A DNA stretch of 64,000 nucleotides. Origin: Chryseobacterium sp. S0630. Lineage in GTDB: Bacteria; Bacteroidota; Bacteroidia; Flavobacteriales; Weeksellaceae. Where the stretch lies: positions 92,147-156,146 of the forward strand of contig NZ_JAMZGF010000003.1 in the NCBI RefSeq assembly GCF_024158915.1, in the 5' to 3' direction. The first letter of the stretch is position 1. Every line of letters starts with the position of its first letter. The translations under genes and the position numbers were made by a program. This document shows positions 25,818-35,449 of the stretch, in pieces. Under the pieces are notes generated by a model that did no database searches, was not told the origin of the DNA, and worked only from the letters and a program-made list of their open reading frames with translations.

Positions 25818-27056
25818 TTACCTGTTAAACGGATATTCATTAATCCAATGAAAATTCCTTTTGTTTAAAGGATAATCTTCCTTTTTCTTTCTTATTGTTT
25901 TTATTTTTACAGAATCACGACCCTTGTTTCCAGTAAAAATGATACTATCTTTTTGAATATTGTAATGCAGGTAAGCATATAGGTCTTGATGATCTATTTT
26001 ACGAAGCATAAGTGTTTTCTTTTCAGTATCTAAAACACTCTGAAACGCTTTAGTACTGTCATTGTTCAGGATTACTTTTGTCCGGCTTGGAGAACTTATT
26101 AATATTTTTTTCCAGCCAATGGAATCGTTGCATGGTATTTCCTGGTTGTTTATGATAAATTTATCCACAATATAAGCGCTTTCCATCGGAGTAGTCGGAG
26201 TTGTATAAAACAGTGCTGATGAAGAACTTAATATGAAAAATGCTACTACAAGCCATTTGAATACAATAACTGTAATACTCTTCCACTTTTTGTCAAATGT
26301 TCTTTTTTGAAAACGTAATTGTGATGGCTGATGCAAGATAAAAAAACGATATAAAGCCATTGCATCACCGCTTACAATGAAGAGACAGAGCAAAACAATA
26401 TGACTGGAAAATATTTTAACCGGCACATCATAGAAAAAGTTCAACAGAGCTACATTAATCATCACTGTCATGGAAAAAAGCGCACCAAAAGTTTTGGTTC
26501 TCCTGAAAAGAAGCAAAAGTCCACCCATAACTTCCAACAATCCGGAAACAAATGTATAACCACTGGAAGTTCCCATCATAGTCCATACCATCCCCATTGG
26601 TGACATATCTCCAACTTTTTCTTCCAGTCTGCCAATTGAATTTGCAGGAAACTGTCCGTCGTGTAGCTTTGCAAAACCGTACGAAAGCATTATCATGGCT
26701 ACATAATAGCGTGCTACTACTACCGTAAACCAATGAAGATCTTTAAATGTCCGTTGTTTTTTATCTGCAAGAAGTATAATGAGTGCAGCCATTACCGCTA
26801 AGCCAATATTTACAATCACTACCCAATAATCTAATGTAGTATCGCCGCTGCCAGTCATTGTAATATATTCTACCTGTGTTTGCTGAAAAACATTTTTACA
26901 CAACCACAAGACTCCACTCTTGTGTATTCCTGCTAAAGGTGAAAACTGAGAGGTAAAAATAAAAAGATACCCATAAGAAATAACAAACAAATGCAGGAAA
27001 CGTAGTACAGCATTGTGCTTTCCTAGATTGGGAAAAGTGACCGGTTTTGTATCCAT
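25818..27056 (-). CDS. DoxX-like multi-pass membrane protein with C-terminal extracytoplasmic domain
   Basis: The first 250 residues hold several hydrophobic helices with DoxX-like features (VVVARYYVAMIMLSYGFAKL, GTSSGYTFVSGLLEVMGGLL). A further helix lies at about 265-285 (WKSITVIVFKWLVVAFFILS), and the remaining 125 residues, including NNQEIPCNDSIGWKKILISS, look soluble. This is much longer than simple DoxX proteins of about 130 residues. The role is unknown; it may be a redox or quinone-linked membrane protein. Confidence 0.7.
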   Translation of the reverse strand: MDTKPVTFPNLGKHNAVLRFLHLFVISYGYLFIFTSQFSPLAGIHKSGVLWLCKNVFQQTQVEYITMTGSGDTTLDYWVVIVNIGLAVMAALIILLADKKQRTFKDLHWFTVVVARYYVAMIMLSYGFAKLHDGQFPANSIGRLEEKVGDMSPMGMVWTMMGTSSGYTFVSGLLEVMGGLLLLFRRTKTFGALFSMTVMINVALLNFFYDVPVKIFSSHIVLLCLFIVSGDAMALYRFFILHQPSQLRFQKRTFDKKWKSITVIVFKWLVVAFFILSSSSALFYTTPTTPMESAYIVDKFIINNQEIPCNDSIGWKKILISSPSRTKVILNNDSTKAFQSVLDTEKKTLMLRKIDHQDLYAYLHYNIQKDSIIFTGNKGRDSVKIKTIRKKKEDYPLNKRNFHWINEYPFNR

Positions 27057-27155
27057 ATTAATAATATTTATTTAAGATAAAAAAGCTCGCATTAATCATA
27101 TAAATTTTCAGATCGTTTTTGATATATTTTGGGTGAAATTTAAAAGCTCTATCAT

Positions 27156-27905
27156 TTATTTCTCTGTATCAAATCCAAGCTTCTTTCTAAATTCAAGAGT
27201 TAGCTTGTAACTTTCTTCAATTGGAACTTCCTTTTTCGATCCTTTACTAATATCCTTACCTTGTTCTGTCCATAAGTAAGGAAAAAAGCTGAATACCTGG
27301 TCGCCTTTAAGTTTTGCTACATCTTTTTTCCAATTTGCCCATCTGTATTCTTTGTAAAATTCATCAAGATTTTTATTAAAACAAAAATTCAGAAATTCCG
27401 TGTAAGTAATATCAAGAGGTTCATATTCCAAATTATCTGGTGCCAAATAATACACTTTTCCTAAATCGTTTCCAAGTCCTCCGCCATTCAGAATGAAAAT
27501 ACCTCCTATTGCATCGTCAGCAATTAAAAGATATGGAATTGGCTGTCCATAATCCTCAAATGTTTTTCCTCTATTCCATTCCGGCAATGACCTGCTTAGC
27601 TTCTCACTACCTGAACCAAGAATTCTTATCCAGCCATTATCAACAAAAAGTCCCCCTGTCATGTATACAATTGAACCCATTGGAGATTTGGTTGTAACTT
27701 GGGTTTTATATAAAGCATCCTTTGCTTTGTTGCTATCTACTGGCAATATTTCCACTTTATTTTTTGCGGTGTCTATCCATTCTTTTACAAGAATCCAGCC
27801 TGGATCTTTATCGTTTATTAATTCATCAATAGAGCGCATTTTTGTTTGTCCATAAGTTGTTAATGAGAATAAGGATAATATAATAATTGTCAAACATTTT
27901 ATCAT
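27156..27905 (-). CDS. DUF2625 family exported protein
   Basis: Starting at 27905 gives a signal peptide (MIKCLTIIILSLFSLTTYGQ); a frame open to 27944 would add 13 unlikely residues. The mature protein shows the DUF2625 core: NDKDPGWILVKEWIDTAKNK, GSIVYMTGGLFVDNGWIRIL, GSGSEKLSRSLPEWN and YLLIADDAIGGIFILNGGGL. The function of the family is unknown; SMI1/KNR4-like immunity roles have been proposed for similar folds. It is 10 bp or more from the neighbouring kinase-like gene on the same strand. Confidence 0.8.
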   Translation of the reverse strand: MIKCLTIIILSLFSLTTYGQTKMRSIDELINDKDPGWILVKEWIDTAKNKVEILPVDSNKAKDALYKTQVTTKSPMGSIVYMTGGLFVDNGWIRILGSGSEKLSRSLPEWNRGKTFEDYGQPIPYLLIADDAIGGIFILNGGGLGNDLGKVYYLAPDNLEYEPLDITYTEFLNFCFNKNLDEFYKEYRWANWKKDVAKLKGDQVFSFFPYLWTEQGKDISKGSKKEVPIEESYKLTLEFRKKLGFDTEK

Positions 27906-27954
27906 GCTGTTTAGTTTTCTAAAATGATAGTTAGTTGTATACATTTTTCTGTCA

Positions 27955-28947
27955 TTATTTTATCTCAATTTTATGATAAGCAATCCATCGTTTTAAGTTC
28001 CCTACCATTCTTTTTAAATGATCTTCATTCAGGAAAATATTGGTCCAATATTCAAATCTGTCGCACTGAACACTTATATAATAGTTCATAATGGCCAGAC
28101 ATGCGTAATGTAAAAACTTTTTTTCTTCGGGAGTAATTTTAGTTATGGTCTCATACCCTTTTATAAAGCTATCTGCTTTTGCCTCATATTCCTCTTGGTT
28201 CAAATGGGTTGTAAATAGCTGAAATAGAAAATAAGAAATATCAAAGCATAAATAACCATTACCACAAAAATCAAAGTCAAAGAATGTGATTTCTTTTTCG
28301 TTATCAATGTGTAAATTATCAAACCACACATCAAGATGAACCGCTCCATATCTCATGTTCTGTTGGTCTGCATTTTCCAACTTTAGCGTTAAAAAATTGG
28401 AAAGATTTTCTAAAAATTCAATTTCGGTAGTGTTTTTACTATAGAATTTTTTTGTCCTTATAACTGGGTTCTTGAGAAGGTTTTGAGCATTGTAAGACAT
28501 TCTCATCAGTTCTACATTTTCTGTTGATTGATGAACTTTAGCTAATGCTTGTCCAATCAGAAAGCTGGTTTCGGGTGAGAATTTTGCTGTTTTTATACCT
28601 TTAGCATATGAAAATAAAACGCCAAATCTTGTTCCTTCCGGAGCTTCTATTTTCTGGATAAACTTGTTTGATTGATCTGCTATGGGAAAAGCAACTTGTC
28701 GGTCTGCTTCTTTCAGGTGATTGAGAAGTCTTAGTTCTTCTTGAATTTCTAATTCAGTTCGCCAATCATGGGTGCACACTCTAAAAACGTATTTGTTTTC
28801 GCCATCATGAACGATGTATAAATGGTTCATCGCAAGCCGGAAAATGCTGCATTCTGTTTTGTCGGTTAGTCCATACTTTTCTTGAATAAGTTGACCAAGT
28901 CTATCAGGTGAAAGTGTACTGTTTATTGTAGGAAATTTCTCTGTCAT
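27955..28947 (-). CDS. APH-family aminoglycoside/choline kinase-like phosphotransferase
   Basis: The 330-residue protein has the protein-kinase-like APH fold. The catalytic loop reads YGAVHLDVWFDNLHIDNEKE (HxDxxxxN pattern) and the metal-binding motif ITFFDFDFCGNGYLCFDISY (DFD). A nucleotide-binding N-lobe lies at about residues 25-110. It resembles homoserine kinase type II, SrkA and other small-molecule kinases; the substrate is unknown and resistance should not be assumed. Confidence 0.85.
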   Translation of the reverse strand: MTEKFPTINSTLSPDRLGQLIQEKYGLTDKTECSIFRLAMNHLYIVHDGENKYVFRVCTHDWRTELEIQEELRLLNHLKEADRQVAFPIADQSNKFIQKIEAPEGTRFGVLFSYAKGIKTAKFSPETSFLIGQALAKVHQSTENVELMRMSYNAQNLLKNPVIRTKKFYSKNTTEIEFLENLSNFLTLKLENADQQNMRYGAVHLDVWFDNLHIDNEKEITFFDFDFCGNGYLCFDISYFLFQLFTTHLNQEEYEAKADSFIKGYETITKITPEEKKFLHYACLAIMNYYISVQCDRFEYWTNIFLNEDHLKRMVGNLKRWIAYHKIEIK

Positions 28948-29025
28948 GTAATTCTCGTTCGTAGCTGGTTATATAGTTTGTGCAATTTCGTTAACATTTT
29001 TCGATTTTACACATATTACATCCGT

Positions 29026-30183
29026 TTATTTAGCTATTTCCTGCAATTCGATTTCTAAATCCTTCTTTTCCTTTTCTTTATAAAATTCAGAATTTGCTAA
29101 TGAAATATTGAATTCTTTGACAGTTGCAGAATAATCCTGTTGCAGTAAGATTTTAGCCTTTATAATATTTAAATAAGCCTCTGAAAAATTTGGATAAGAA
29201 TCTATAAGGATTTTCCATGCCTGAATAGCTTTGTCATATTGTTTTTCATTATAAAATGCCCATCCTTTTCCATTTAAAATACCCAATGAAAAATTTAGAT
29301 TAACACCGTAATTGGATCGTATTTCTTTATCCAAAGATGATTTGATGCTCAAGTCTGTTTGCTTATTTGATATATACTTCGACTGAATGGCAGACCAATC
29401 TTCAAATATCTCGTAAAGAGCTGTATTAATAAGTAAACCTGGCGTTGCATTATGATCTGCTTTTTTAAACTCATATCCTTTCATATCCAGAAAGGGATTG
29501 TTAATTTTCTTAATGATGGAATCCATTTTCACGAAATCTTCGGGATAATCGTTTCCGATTCCATAGCGATAATATTTTTTTGTATGAAAAGAGCGCTTAT
29601 TGAATTGGCTTATAGAATCTGTTAAGTCAACATTTTTCTGAGTAAAAAACGGGCTCATAGAAATAATTCCATTCAAGTCATTTATTCTGGAATTCAATAA
29701 TGAGGTTGTAAAATATCCATATCTGGAATGACCGATTAACACTCTAAAAGCAGAGGCTTTGTACTCTCTTTCAGCTAATGGGATGAGTTGGTCAAATATA
29801 AATTTTTCATTCTCCAGTGCAAGGCCGTTGGGATCAGAAATTTTATACTGTGTTTCAAGATAGCGGTATCTTTGTTCTGATTCAACGCTTATTATGATAG
29901 AGGAAGGAATTTGTTCATTACTCGTTAAATAGTCAATTGTATTGAGAATATAATGATTACTTCTTTTATTTTGCCGATCAAATACAATGATTAATGGGAA
30001 TTTATTCCCGGACTTCTTTTGCCATTCTATGGGCACCATTACAGAAATCTTTTTCTCAAATCCAAGACTTGTTGATTTTAATGTTGTGTCTTTTAGTATT
30101 TTATATCTTTCATAATTCTGGGCAAGCAGTGAAGAAGTTGCTGAAGTGAAAATTAAAAGAAAGAGTAAATACTTTTTTATCAT
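29026..30183 (-). CDS. Exported alpha/beta hydrolase (esterase) with TPR-like tail
   Basis: After a signal peptide (residues 1-22, ending SLLAQ) comes an esterase-D/Fes-type domain: FPLIIVFDRQNKRSNHYIL, SSIIISVESEQRYRYLETQY and the nucleophile motif VLIGHSRYGYFTTSLLNSRI with Ser in GHSRYG. A late KADHNATPGLL supplies the probable catalytic His. From about residue 300 the protein has TPR-like helices (KGWAFYNEKQYDKAIQAWKI). Enzymes of this type hydrolyse siderophore esters or acyl esters in the periplasm; the substrate is undetermined. Confidence 0.75.
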   Translation of the reverse strand: MIKKYLLFLLIFTSATSSLLAQNYERYKILKDTTLKSTSLGFEKKISVMVPIEWQKKSGNKFPLIIVFDRQNKRSNHYILNTIDYLTSNEQIPSSIIISVESEQRYRYLETQYKISDPNGLALENEKFIFDQLIPLAEREYKASAFRVLIGHSRYGYFTTSLLNSRINDLNGIISMSPFFTQKNVDLTDSISQFNKRSFHTKKYYRYGIGNDYPEDFVKMDSIIKKINNPFLDMKGYEFKKADHNATPGLLINTALYEIFEDWSAIQSKYISNKQTDLSIKSSLDKEIRSNYGVNLNFSLGILNGKGWAFYNEKQYDKAIQAWKILIDSYPNFSEAYLNIIKAKILLQQDYSATVKEFNISLANSEFYKEKEKKDLEIELQEIAK

Positions 30184-30281
30184 GGCAATTGGTGTAAATA
30201 TCAGTTAAGACTCAAATTTACGGATTGTGTTTATATAAAATTTGCAATGATGGGAATGTTTTTTCGATTTTACCCATAAAA

Positions 30282-30309
30282 AGCTCCAAAGTACAATTAC
30301 TTTGGAGCT
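30282..30309 (-). terminator. Terminator of the BspA-like gene
   Basis: AGCTCCAAAGTA (30282-30293) pairs with TACTTTGGAGCT (30298-30309), with A-rich sequence on the left providing the T run in the minus strand. Confidence 0.75.
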
Positions 30310-30341
30310 AAATTTAAATAGCTAACCTTTCTGCTGTTCTA

Positions 30342-31835
30342 CTATTGCTTAGTGATTTTATTGAAAAAAGTATCACCTTTAAAGATATAGTCTCCTGAAG
30401 GATATTCAGTAAGATCGATGGTGTTTTTCCCTTTTCTAAATAATATATTTTTAATGAGGTTACCGTTATTATCATATAAATAAACATTTTCGTCTACTGA
30501 GGATTCCACGTTGATCACTCCTGTCGTTGGATTAGGATACGCGGAAGTTTTCGTTTTTGGGGAAACTTCTCTTGTTGACAGAAAACAGCCGGAAATATAG
30601 GAATCTCCAATAATATTAAACCCTTTGTTGATCAGTTGGGCTCTCGCCAGCATCGCTTGCGGTGTAGAATAAACCAATCCTGTTGCATCTATAGTTCCGG
30701 ATGTTATGGTTGAGCTCGTCCATGTAGGATTACTATTCAGAGCGATGAGAAAATTGCTGTAATTTGTACATGATAAGCCGGCATTTTTAAATCCGAAATA
30801 GATTGAATTCCAGCTGAAGTTCTGAAGCTGGATATTCCACGCAGAAATATCCTGGTCAAAATGTGAAGCATCTGCAAACATATTAAATCCGGCAAAATAA
30901 TCAGCCTTACTTACATCCCAGTTTCCGATGGGCTGATTGAATGATACTGCATTTTCAAACATATGCTCAAAATCTGTTACTTTACCTGTATTCCAGTTAT
31001 TAAGCGGCTGATTAAATGCTTTCGCATTATAGAATATATAGCGGAAATTAGTAGCATTTTCTGTGTTCCATGAATTTAATGGCTGGTTGAAAGCTATGGC
31101 ATCTGAAAACATAGATGAGAAATCAGTTCCGGATGTTGTGTTCCAGGCTGAAATATCCTGATTGAAAGAAGACGCAGAGGAAAACATGCTGCTGAAATTG
31201 GTTACTTTTGACGTATCCCAGTTTCCGATGTTCTGATTAAACAGAGTTGCTCCGCTGAACATACCGCTCATGTCCGTAATACGGAATGGATTCCAATAAG
31301 AAAATGAAGTATGGCCTGTCAAAGATGAACAGTTAAGGAACATTTGTGATAAACTGGTTATCTGTGTCATATCTGGAGTATCTGCAGCCGTTACGTTAAG
31401 ATTGGGACAGTTGGCGAATGCTCTGTCGAATTGCTGAAGCCATGTCGTATTTCCCCACTGACTCAATTCTATAAGTTCCTGATTTCCTCCGGGAGGTATA
31501 GTGCCCGTATTGGCCCTGAACCCGTAAAATAATCCGTTACCGCTGAATACTTTTAATTCGTAAGTGGCCTGCAGAGGATCTGGATGGAATGATGGCCCAA
31601 AATAGATGAGCATAGGTTCATTGCTGCTAGAGGTTACATAATCAAACATCCCGTTATGCTCAGGATATCCTACTTCTTCCCAGTGAATGGTGTAATCGGT
31701 TCCTGTGCCGCCGAACCTTATGGAATGATCGATAATGCCGTTTGCATTGGGTTTCCAGATGGTAGTAAATTCATTCTGCGCATAGGAAATGCAAAATAAA
31801 AGAAGAAAAATGATTATTAGTTGTTTTTTACACAT
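30342..31835 (-). CDS. BspA-like (DUF285) surface protein with T9SS sorting domain
   Basis: The 497-residue secreted protein has a signal peptide (residues 1-19) and a middle region of about eight DUF285 repeats of roughly 25 residues. Repeat cores include MFSGATLFNQNIGNWDTSKV and MFENAVSFNQPIGNWDVSKA. The C-terminal type A sorting domain (AYPNPTTGVINVESS to FFNKITKQ) directs export and anchoring by the type IX secretion system. Such proteins are surface-exposed adhesins or matrix components; the ligand is unknown. It is a single-gene transcript. Confidence 0.9.
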   Translation of the reverse strand: MCKKQLIIIFLLLFCISYAQNEFTTIWKPNANGIIDHSIRFGGTGTDYTIHWEEVGYPEHNGMFDYVTSSSNEPMLIYFGPSFHPDPLQATYELKVFSGNGLFYGFRANTGTIPPGGNQELIELSQWGNTTWLQQFDRAFANCPNLNVTAADTPDMTQITSLSQMFLNCSSLTGHTSFSYWNPFRITDMSGMFSGATLFNQNIGNWDTSKVTNFSSMFSSASSFNQDISAWNTTSGTDFSSMFSDAIAFNQPLNSWNTENATNFRYIFYNAKAFNQPLNNWNTGKVTDFEHMFENAVSFNQPIGNWDVSKADYFAGFNMFADASHFDQDISAWNIQLQNFSWNSIYFGFKNAGLSCTNYSNFLIALNSNPTWTSSTITSGTIDATGLVYSTPQAMLARAQLINKGFNIIGDSYISGCFLSTREVSPKTKTSAYPNPTTGVINVESSVDENVYLYDNNGNLIKNILFRKGKNTIDLTEYPSGDYIFKGDTFFNKITKQ

Positions 31836-32078
31836 AGATTAAAAGAGGTTTTGTTAGGTTAAAATTGGGTTTAGTAAGACAATTAATTTCCCGGGATTCT
31901 TTATCTTATCTCTAATACAAAGGTACTTACGCACAGCGACAGAACTCGTCGTATTAAAAGTTATGACCTCTTTTTTTTAGTTTTTTTTGATTAATTTTTG
32001 TGTAAATAGACAGGGTAAAAACAGCCAGAAATAGTTTGCATTCTAAGAAGGATTTTGAATAGATAACCTAAAAAAAAT

Positions 32079-32107
32079 CTGCAGCTATTAATGACTAATA
32101 GCTGCAG
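32079..32107 (-). terminator. Terminator of the TonB receptor gene
   Basis: CTGCAGCTATTA (32079-32090) and TAATAGCTGCAG (32096-32107) are perfect complements with a 5-base loop; the A7 run just to the left gives the minus-strand T run. Confidence 0.8.
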
Positions 32108-32120
32108 AAATGAGATTGAT

Positions 32121-34511
32121 TTATATTGTTATTTTCACACCGGCTGAAATATTAATTCCAGGAAGCGGACTGAGAAATTTTAACTGAGAGTTCTGAAGCC
32201 TTGCCTCGGTGTTCAACAGATTATTTCCTATAATATAATACTCCAGATCACCTATGCCTAAACTGTTATCCTTATAAGCTAAACGTACATTTAGTAATGA
32301 AAATGCCGGCATAGGAAGCTCAGGATTGATATTCTTTCCTAAATATTTTTGTTTTAAATAATGGTCTAAACTTACATTCATGCTGAAGTTCTGTACATTT
32401 CCTTCCAGAGAGAATCCGAAACGGCTTGTAGGCATATTAGGCATATAATCACCATCACTCCACTTTCTTATAGAGCTGTCAGCAACGCTTATATTTCTTA
32501 CCAGATCATAATATCCGCCTATCTCCCACTTTCCTATTTTTCCCAGATCTGCTTTATAAGCGGCTTCAGCTTCAATTCCATTGATTTCTGTATCATCGGA
32601 ACGCCATTCTTTTACCAGAAAAATTTCTCTGGAAATTCCGGTATGGGCAAGGTAAATATAATTTTTATAAGAAGTATTGTACCAGTTGGCAGATACTCTT
32701 AGGTTTTTCAGATTAAGTCCAGCCCCGATTTCAATGGTGTTGGCTGTTTCCTTATCCAGCTTGTCATCTCCATTTTCTTCTGTCAGGATCGCAAAATGAT
32801 TGTTCCCTGAGTAAAGCTCATTTACTTCCGGAGCTCTTTCTGAATGGTTATATTGTACTTTCAGATAGCCTTTTTTAAAGATATTCCATTGGGCGGAACT
32901 ATGAAATTGATGAAGGGTGAAATCTCTGTCGCTGAGTTTTCCACCGGATAGTCCACGGCTTCTGACATATTTATTATCTGCTTCCGCTCTACGTTGTACA
33001 TGATCATTTCTATACCCAAGATCAAACTGAATGATATTAAAATCAAGATGCTGCATCGTAAAAATTCCTATTTCTCTACTGATATTATTAGGTAAATATC
33101 TTTGGCCGCCAGTACCTTCCATATCTCTGTATTGTACTTCAAGACCCGTAGTTCCGGTAAGAAATTTAAATTTCTGCTGTGTGATTTCCAGGCGGCCATT
33201 GTGCTGGTTTACGGCAAACTGATTGGCGCGGTAACGATCCAGAAGCTCTGCGTTTTTTGAAAATACGCCCATATAATTCAGTTTGATACTTGAAATCGGA
33301 GAATGGGTAAACTTGTAACCGGATTCAAACATGGCTTTATGAGATAAGCTTCTGATGTTGATGGGACTATATTCTATTTTGGGTTGTGGTTTTCCATGGC
33401 TATGTTTGGGTATTTTAGAGATTGCATACCCGGGAACTCCAAAATAAGAGTAAGAATTCTGATAAGCTCCTCCTGCATAAAATGATTTTCCGATATAGCT
33501 GGTGCCTACATAAAATGAATTGCTTTCCGAATGACTATTGGGTATCACTCCATCTTTTGTTTCCACATAATCCTTGATTCCGTTTACTTCACTTTTATAG
33601 CGGTCGTTCACGGCATCCTGACCGGGAATGTACAGGTCATTTTTTGGATTGGGATAATATTTACCATCAGCCGGATTATAATACGTAGAACTGAAGGTAT
33701 AAAGATCATCTTCAGACAGTTCATATTCTATCATATGATCCTTGGCAAACTGGCTGATGTAGGGAAAAAGACTCTTGTTGAGTACACGTCTCGAATTTAC
33801 ATCGATCTGGCACAACGACTGTAAGATGCTGTTGAAACCAACAAGGTTCGGATCATAGCACCTGCTGTCTTTTGATTTTCCAGGAATTCTGACCATTTCC
33901 TGCTTCTGATTGGATGCTCCTACCGTCCAGACCCAATTTTTAGCAATGACTCCTTTCGTTGAAAAAGCCTGTTTTTGTCCACTGTTGCTTCCCCCTTCAA
34001 GAAGACCTTTGAAATTGACCTTTTTATCCGGCAATTGTCTGGCGATATAATCTGTTTCAATATCTATGGCTCCTCCAATAGCTTTTCCTCCATACAAAAC
34101 TGATGCTGAGTTTTTGTAAACGGTGATACTCTGAACATTATTCATTTCTATATCCGTATTAAAATCAGGACTTATCCCGGAAAGATCATTCACTGCTGTT
34201 CCGTTTTCCAGAATTTTTACACGGTTTCCGCTTAGACTTCTGATCACGGGAGCTCCGGAATTAGGGCCATATCCTGAATTTTGAATTCCTGGAATTTTAC
34301 TCAATGTTTCTCCCAGTGTATTGGATTGAATAAAATCCAGCTTTTTTCTTGAAATATTTACAGTGTTATAATTAGATTTTCCCTGTACCTGAACGGATTC
34401 TATATCCTTTACAATTTTTTTTTCTGGGGTAATTTTCTGAGCTTTCAAAATGGATGGTGAATACATAAGTGTGCCACCCACCAAAAAATAAACGGTCCTT
34501 TTCATGTGCAT
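32121..34511 (-). CDS. TonB-dependent receptor, probable zinc uptake (ZnuD-like)
   Basis: The 796-residue outer-membrane receptor has a signal peptide, a TonB-box-like region (about 36-44) and a plug domain (LGETLSKIPGIQNSGYGPNS, SVLYGGKAIGGAIDIETDYI). A 22-strand barrel follows, ending in SAGVKITI. The plug resembles zinc receptors of the ZnuD type. A His-rich loop near KIPKHSHGKPQPK may bind metal. A Zur-type box (34556-34568) lies 45 bp upstream and matches those near the Fur gene at 62.6 kb, so repression by zinc is likely. It is monocistronic. Confidence 0.85.
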   Translation of the reverse strand: MHMKRTVYFLVGGTLMYSPSILKAQKITPEKKIVKDIESVQVQGKSNYNTVNISRKKLDFIQSNTLGETLSKIPGIQNSGYGPNSGAPVIRSLSGNRVKILENGTAVNDLSGISPDFNTDIEMNNVQSITVYKNSASVLYGGKAIGGAIDIETDYIARQLPDKKVNFKGLLEGGSNSGQKQAFSTKGVIAKNWVWTVGASNQKQEMVRIPGKSKDSRCYDPNLVGFNSILQSLCQIDVNSRRVLNKSLFPYISQFAKDHMIEYELSEDDLYTFSSTYYNPADGKYYPNPKNDLYIPGQDAVNDRYKSEVNGIKDYVETKDGVIPNSHSESNSFYVGTSYIGKSFYAGGAYQNSYSYFGVPGYAISKIPKHSHGKPQPKIEYSPINIRSLSHKAMFESGYKFTHSPISSIKLNYMGVFSKNAELLDRYRANQFAVNQHNGRLEITQQKFKFLTGTTGLEVQYRDMEGTGGQRYLPNNISREIGIFTMQHLDFNIIQFDLGYRNDHVQRRAEADNKYVRSRGLSGGKLSDRDFTLHQFHSSAQWNIFKKGYLKVQYNHSERAPEVNELYSGNNHFAILTEENGDDKLDKETANTIEIGAGLNLKNLRVSANWYNTSYKNYIYLAHTGISREIFLVKEWRSDDTEINGIEAEAAYKADLGKIGKWEIGGYYDLVRNISVADSSIRKWSDGDYMPNMPTSRFGFSLEGNVQNFSMNVSLDHYLKQKYLGKNINPELPMPAFSLLNVRLAYKDNSLGIGDLEYYIIGNNLLNTEARLQNSQLKFLSPLPGINISAGVKITI

Positions 34512-34555
34512 ATACTTTAATGATCCGGCAAAGCTAGAAAATTAAATTCACTAAT

Positions 34556-34568
34556 GCAACATTGTTGC
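34556..34568 (-). promoter_or_regulatory. Zur-type operator of the TonB receptor gene
   Basis: GCAACATTGTTGC is a perfect inverted repeat (GCAAC/GTTGC) and matches the sites at 62591-62604 and 60949-60962. It lies 45 bp upstream of the receptor start. Confidence 0.7.
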
Positions 34569-34665
34569 TTTATTGGTTATTTATTGAAAAGATTCCTGAA
34601 TGAATATAAGCGACTGAAAATAAATGCTCTATATGAGGTTTCTATGGTCTACAGGATATAAAAAA

Positions 34666-34685
34666 ACCGCTCTAAAAAGAGCGGT
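34666..34685 (-). terminator. Terminator of the bacteriocin-like gene
   Basis: ACCGCTCT (34666-34673) pairs with AGAGCGGT (34678-34685) with A-rich sequence at 34660-34665, the minus-strand T run. Confidence 0.8.
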
Positions 34686-34715
34686 CTGATTTTTTACTGT
34701 GAATTTGCTTGCTGA

Positions 34716-35000
34716 TTAGCAAGTAGAACCGCACTCAAGTAATTTGATGTGGATTACACCATTAACAACACATTGTGTCTGGCATAAAGCGTTAGTTACA
34801 ACAGTGCCTACACCGCCTACTACTCCACCTACTGTAGATCCTACGCCAGAAACAACACCTCCAACGATAGTACCTACACCGCCTACTACTCCACCAACTA
34901 CACCTCCTAGTCCACCTAGAAGACCGCCGATTGGATCTAGTAATCCGTTACCTGAAATAGCTTTTAATTCGTTTCTGTCCAATTTTTTTAAGTTTTTCAT
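34716..35000 (-). CDS. Bacteriocin-like peptide with glycine-valine repeat core
   Basis: The 94-residue product starts with MKNLKKLDRNELKAISGNG, the leader shared by Chryseobacterium bacteriocin-like proteins and by class II peptides processed at a Gly-Gly-type site. The core is a low-complexity glycine-zipper-like stretch (for example LLGGLGGVVGGVVGGVGTIV, about residues 27-68). It ends in a segment with four cysteines (CQTQC and LECGSTC). No transporter or immunity gene is adjacent, so maturation would depend on genes elsewhere. A membrane-inserting or disulfide-linked secreted peptide is the plausible role. It has its own terminator. Confidence 0.65.
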   Translation of the reverse strand: MKNLKKLDRNELKAISGNGLLDPIGGLLGGLGGVVGGVVGGVGTIVGGVVSGVGSTVGGVVGGVGTVVTNALCQTQCVVNGVIHIKLLECGSTC

Positions 35001-35449
35001 AACTATAATTTTATATGATTATTACATCACGAATATATGAATAATAACTTTACAATTGCAAATTATTTTCAATAAATTAATTATATGTTTTTATTATTTA
35101 ATATTTCATTAATATAAGTGTATTTTAATAAAAATATGATTTTCACTTATATGTGATTGATTTTCTAAAAGTTAAAAATGATAACTCAATTTGCATAATT
35201 TAGAGTTATTATTTTTGCATTAAATACTCTTTATTGGTATTTATTTTTCAACACCTATGAAACCTCTCTAATTTGCCTATAAACAGACTTCTGGCAAGGT
35301 GTAAATTGATCATTTGAAGTCTTCAGATGGATTAATTTTTGAAAAAAAGAGAAAAGGAAGATAAAATTTGTGTTCTTCTTGTAGTAAAAACCATTCTGTT
35401 CATTGATAACGGAATCAAATTTTGTATTTTTGCTGACATACTTATATCA
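35001..35449. other. AT-rich divergent region
   Basis: About 450 bp with no gene between the minus-strand bacteriocin-like gene and the plus-strand XRE-S24 regulator. A consensus promoter for the regulator is present at 35403-35432. A frame opening at 35339 with a TTG would extend the regulator upstream but is not supported. Confidence 0.5.
35403..35432 (+). promoter_or_regulatory. Promoter of the XRE-S24 regulator gene
   Basis: TTG at 35403-35405 (-33) and TATTTTTG at 35425-35432 (-7, TAnnTTTG) are separated by 19 bp, close to the Bacteroidota consensus. The regulator start codon lies 17 bp further. Confidence 0.6.

Noticed and set aside
34744..35040. Plus-strand frame rich in Pro and Thr over the bacteriocin-like gene
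   Set aside because: It mirrors the GGVV repeat codons of the minus-strand gene; the leader and terminator favour the minus strand.
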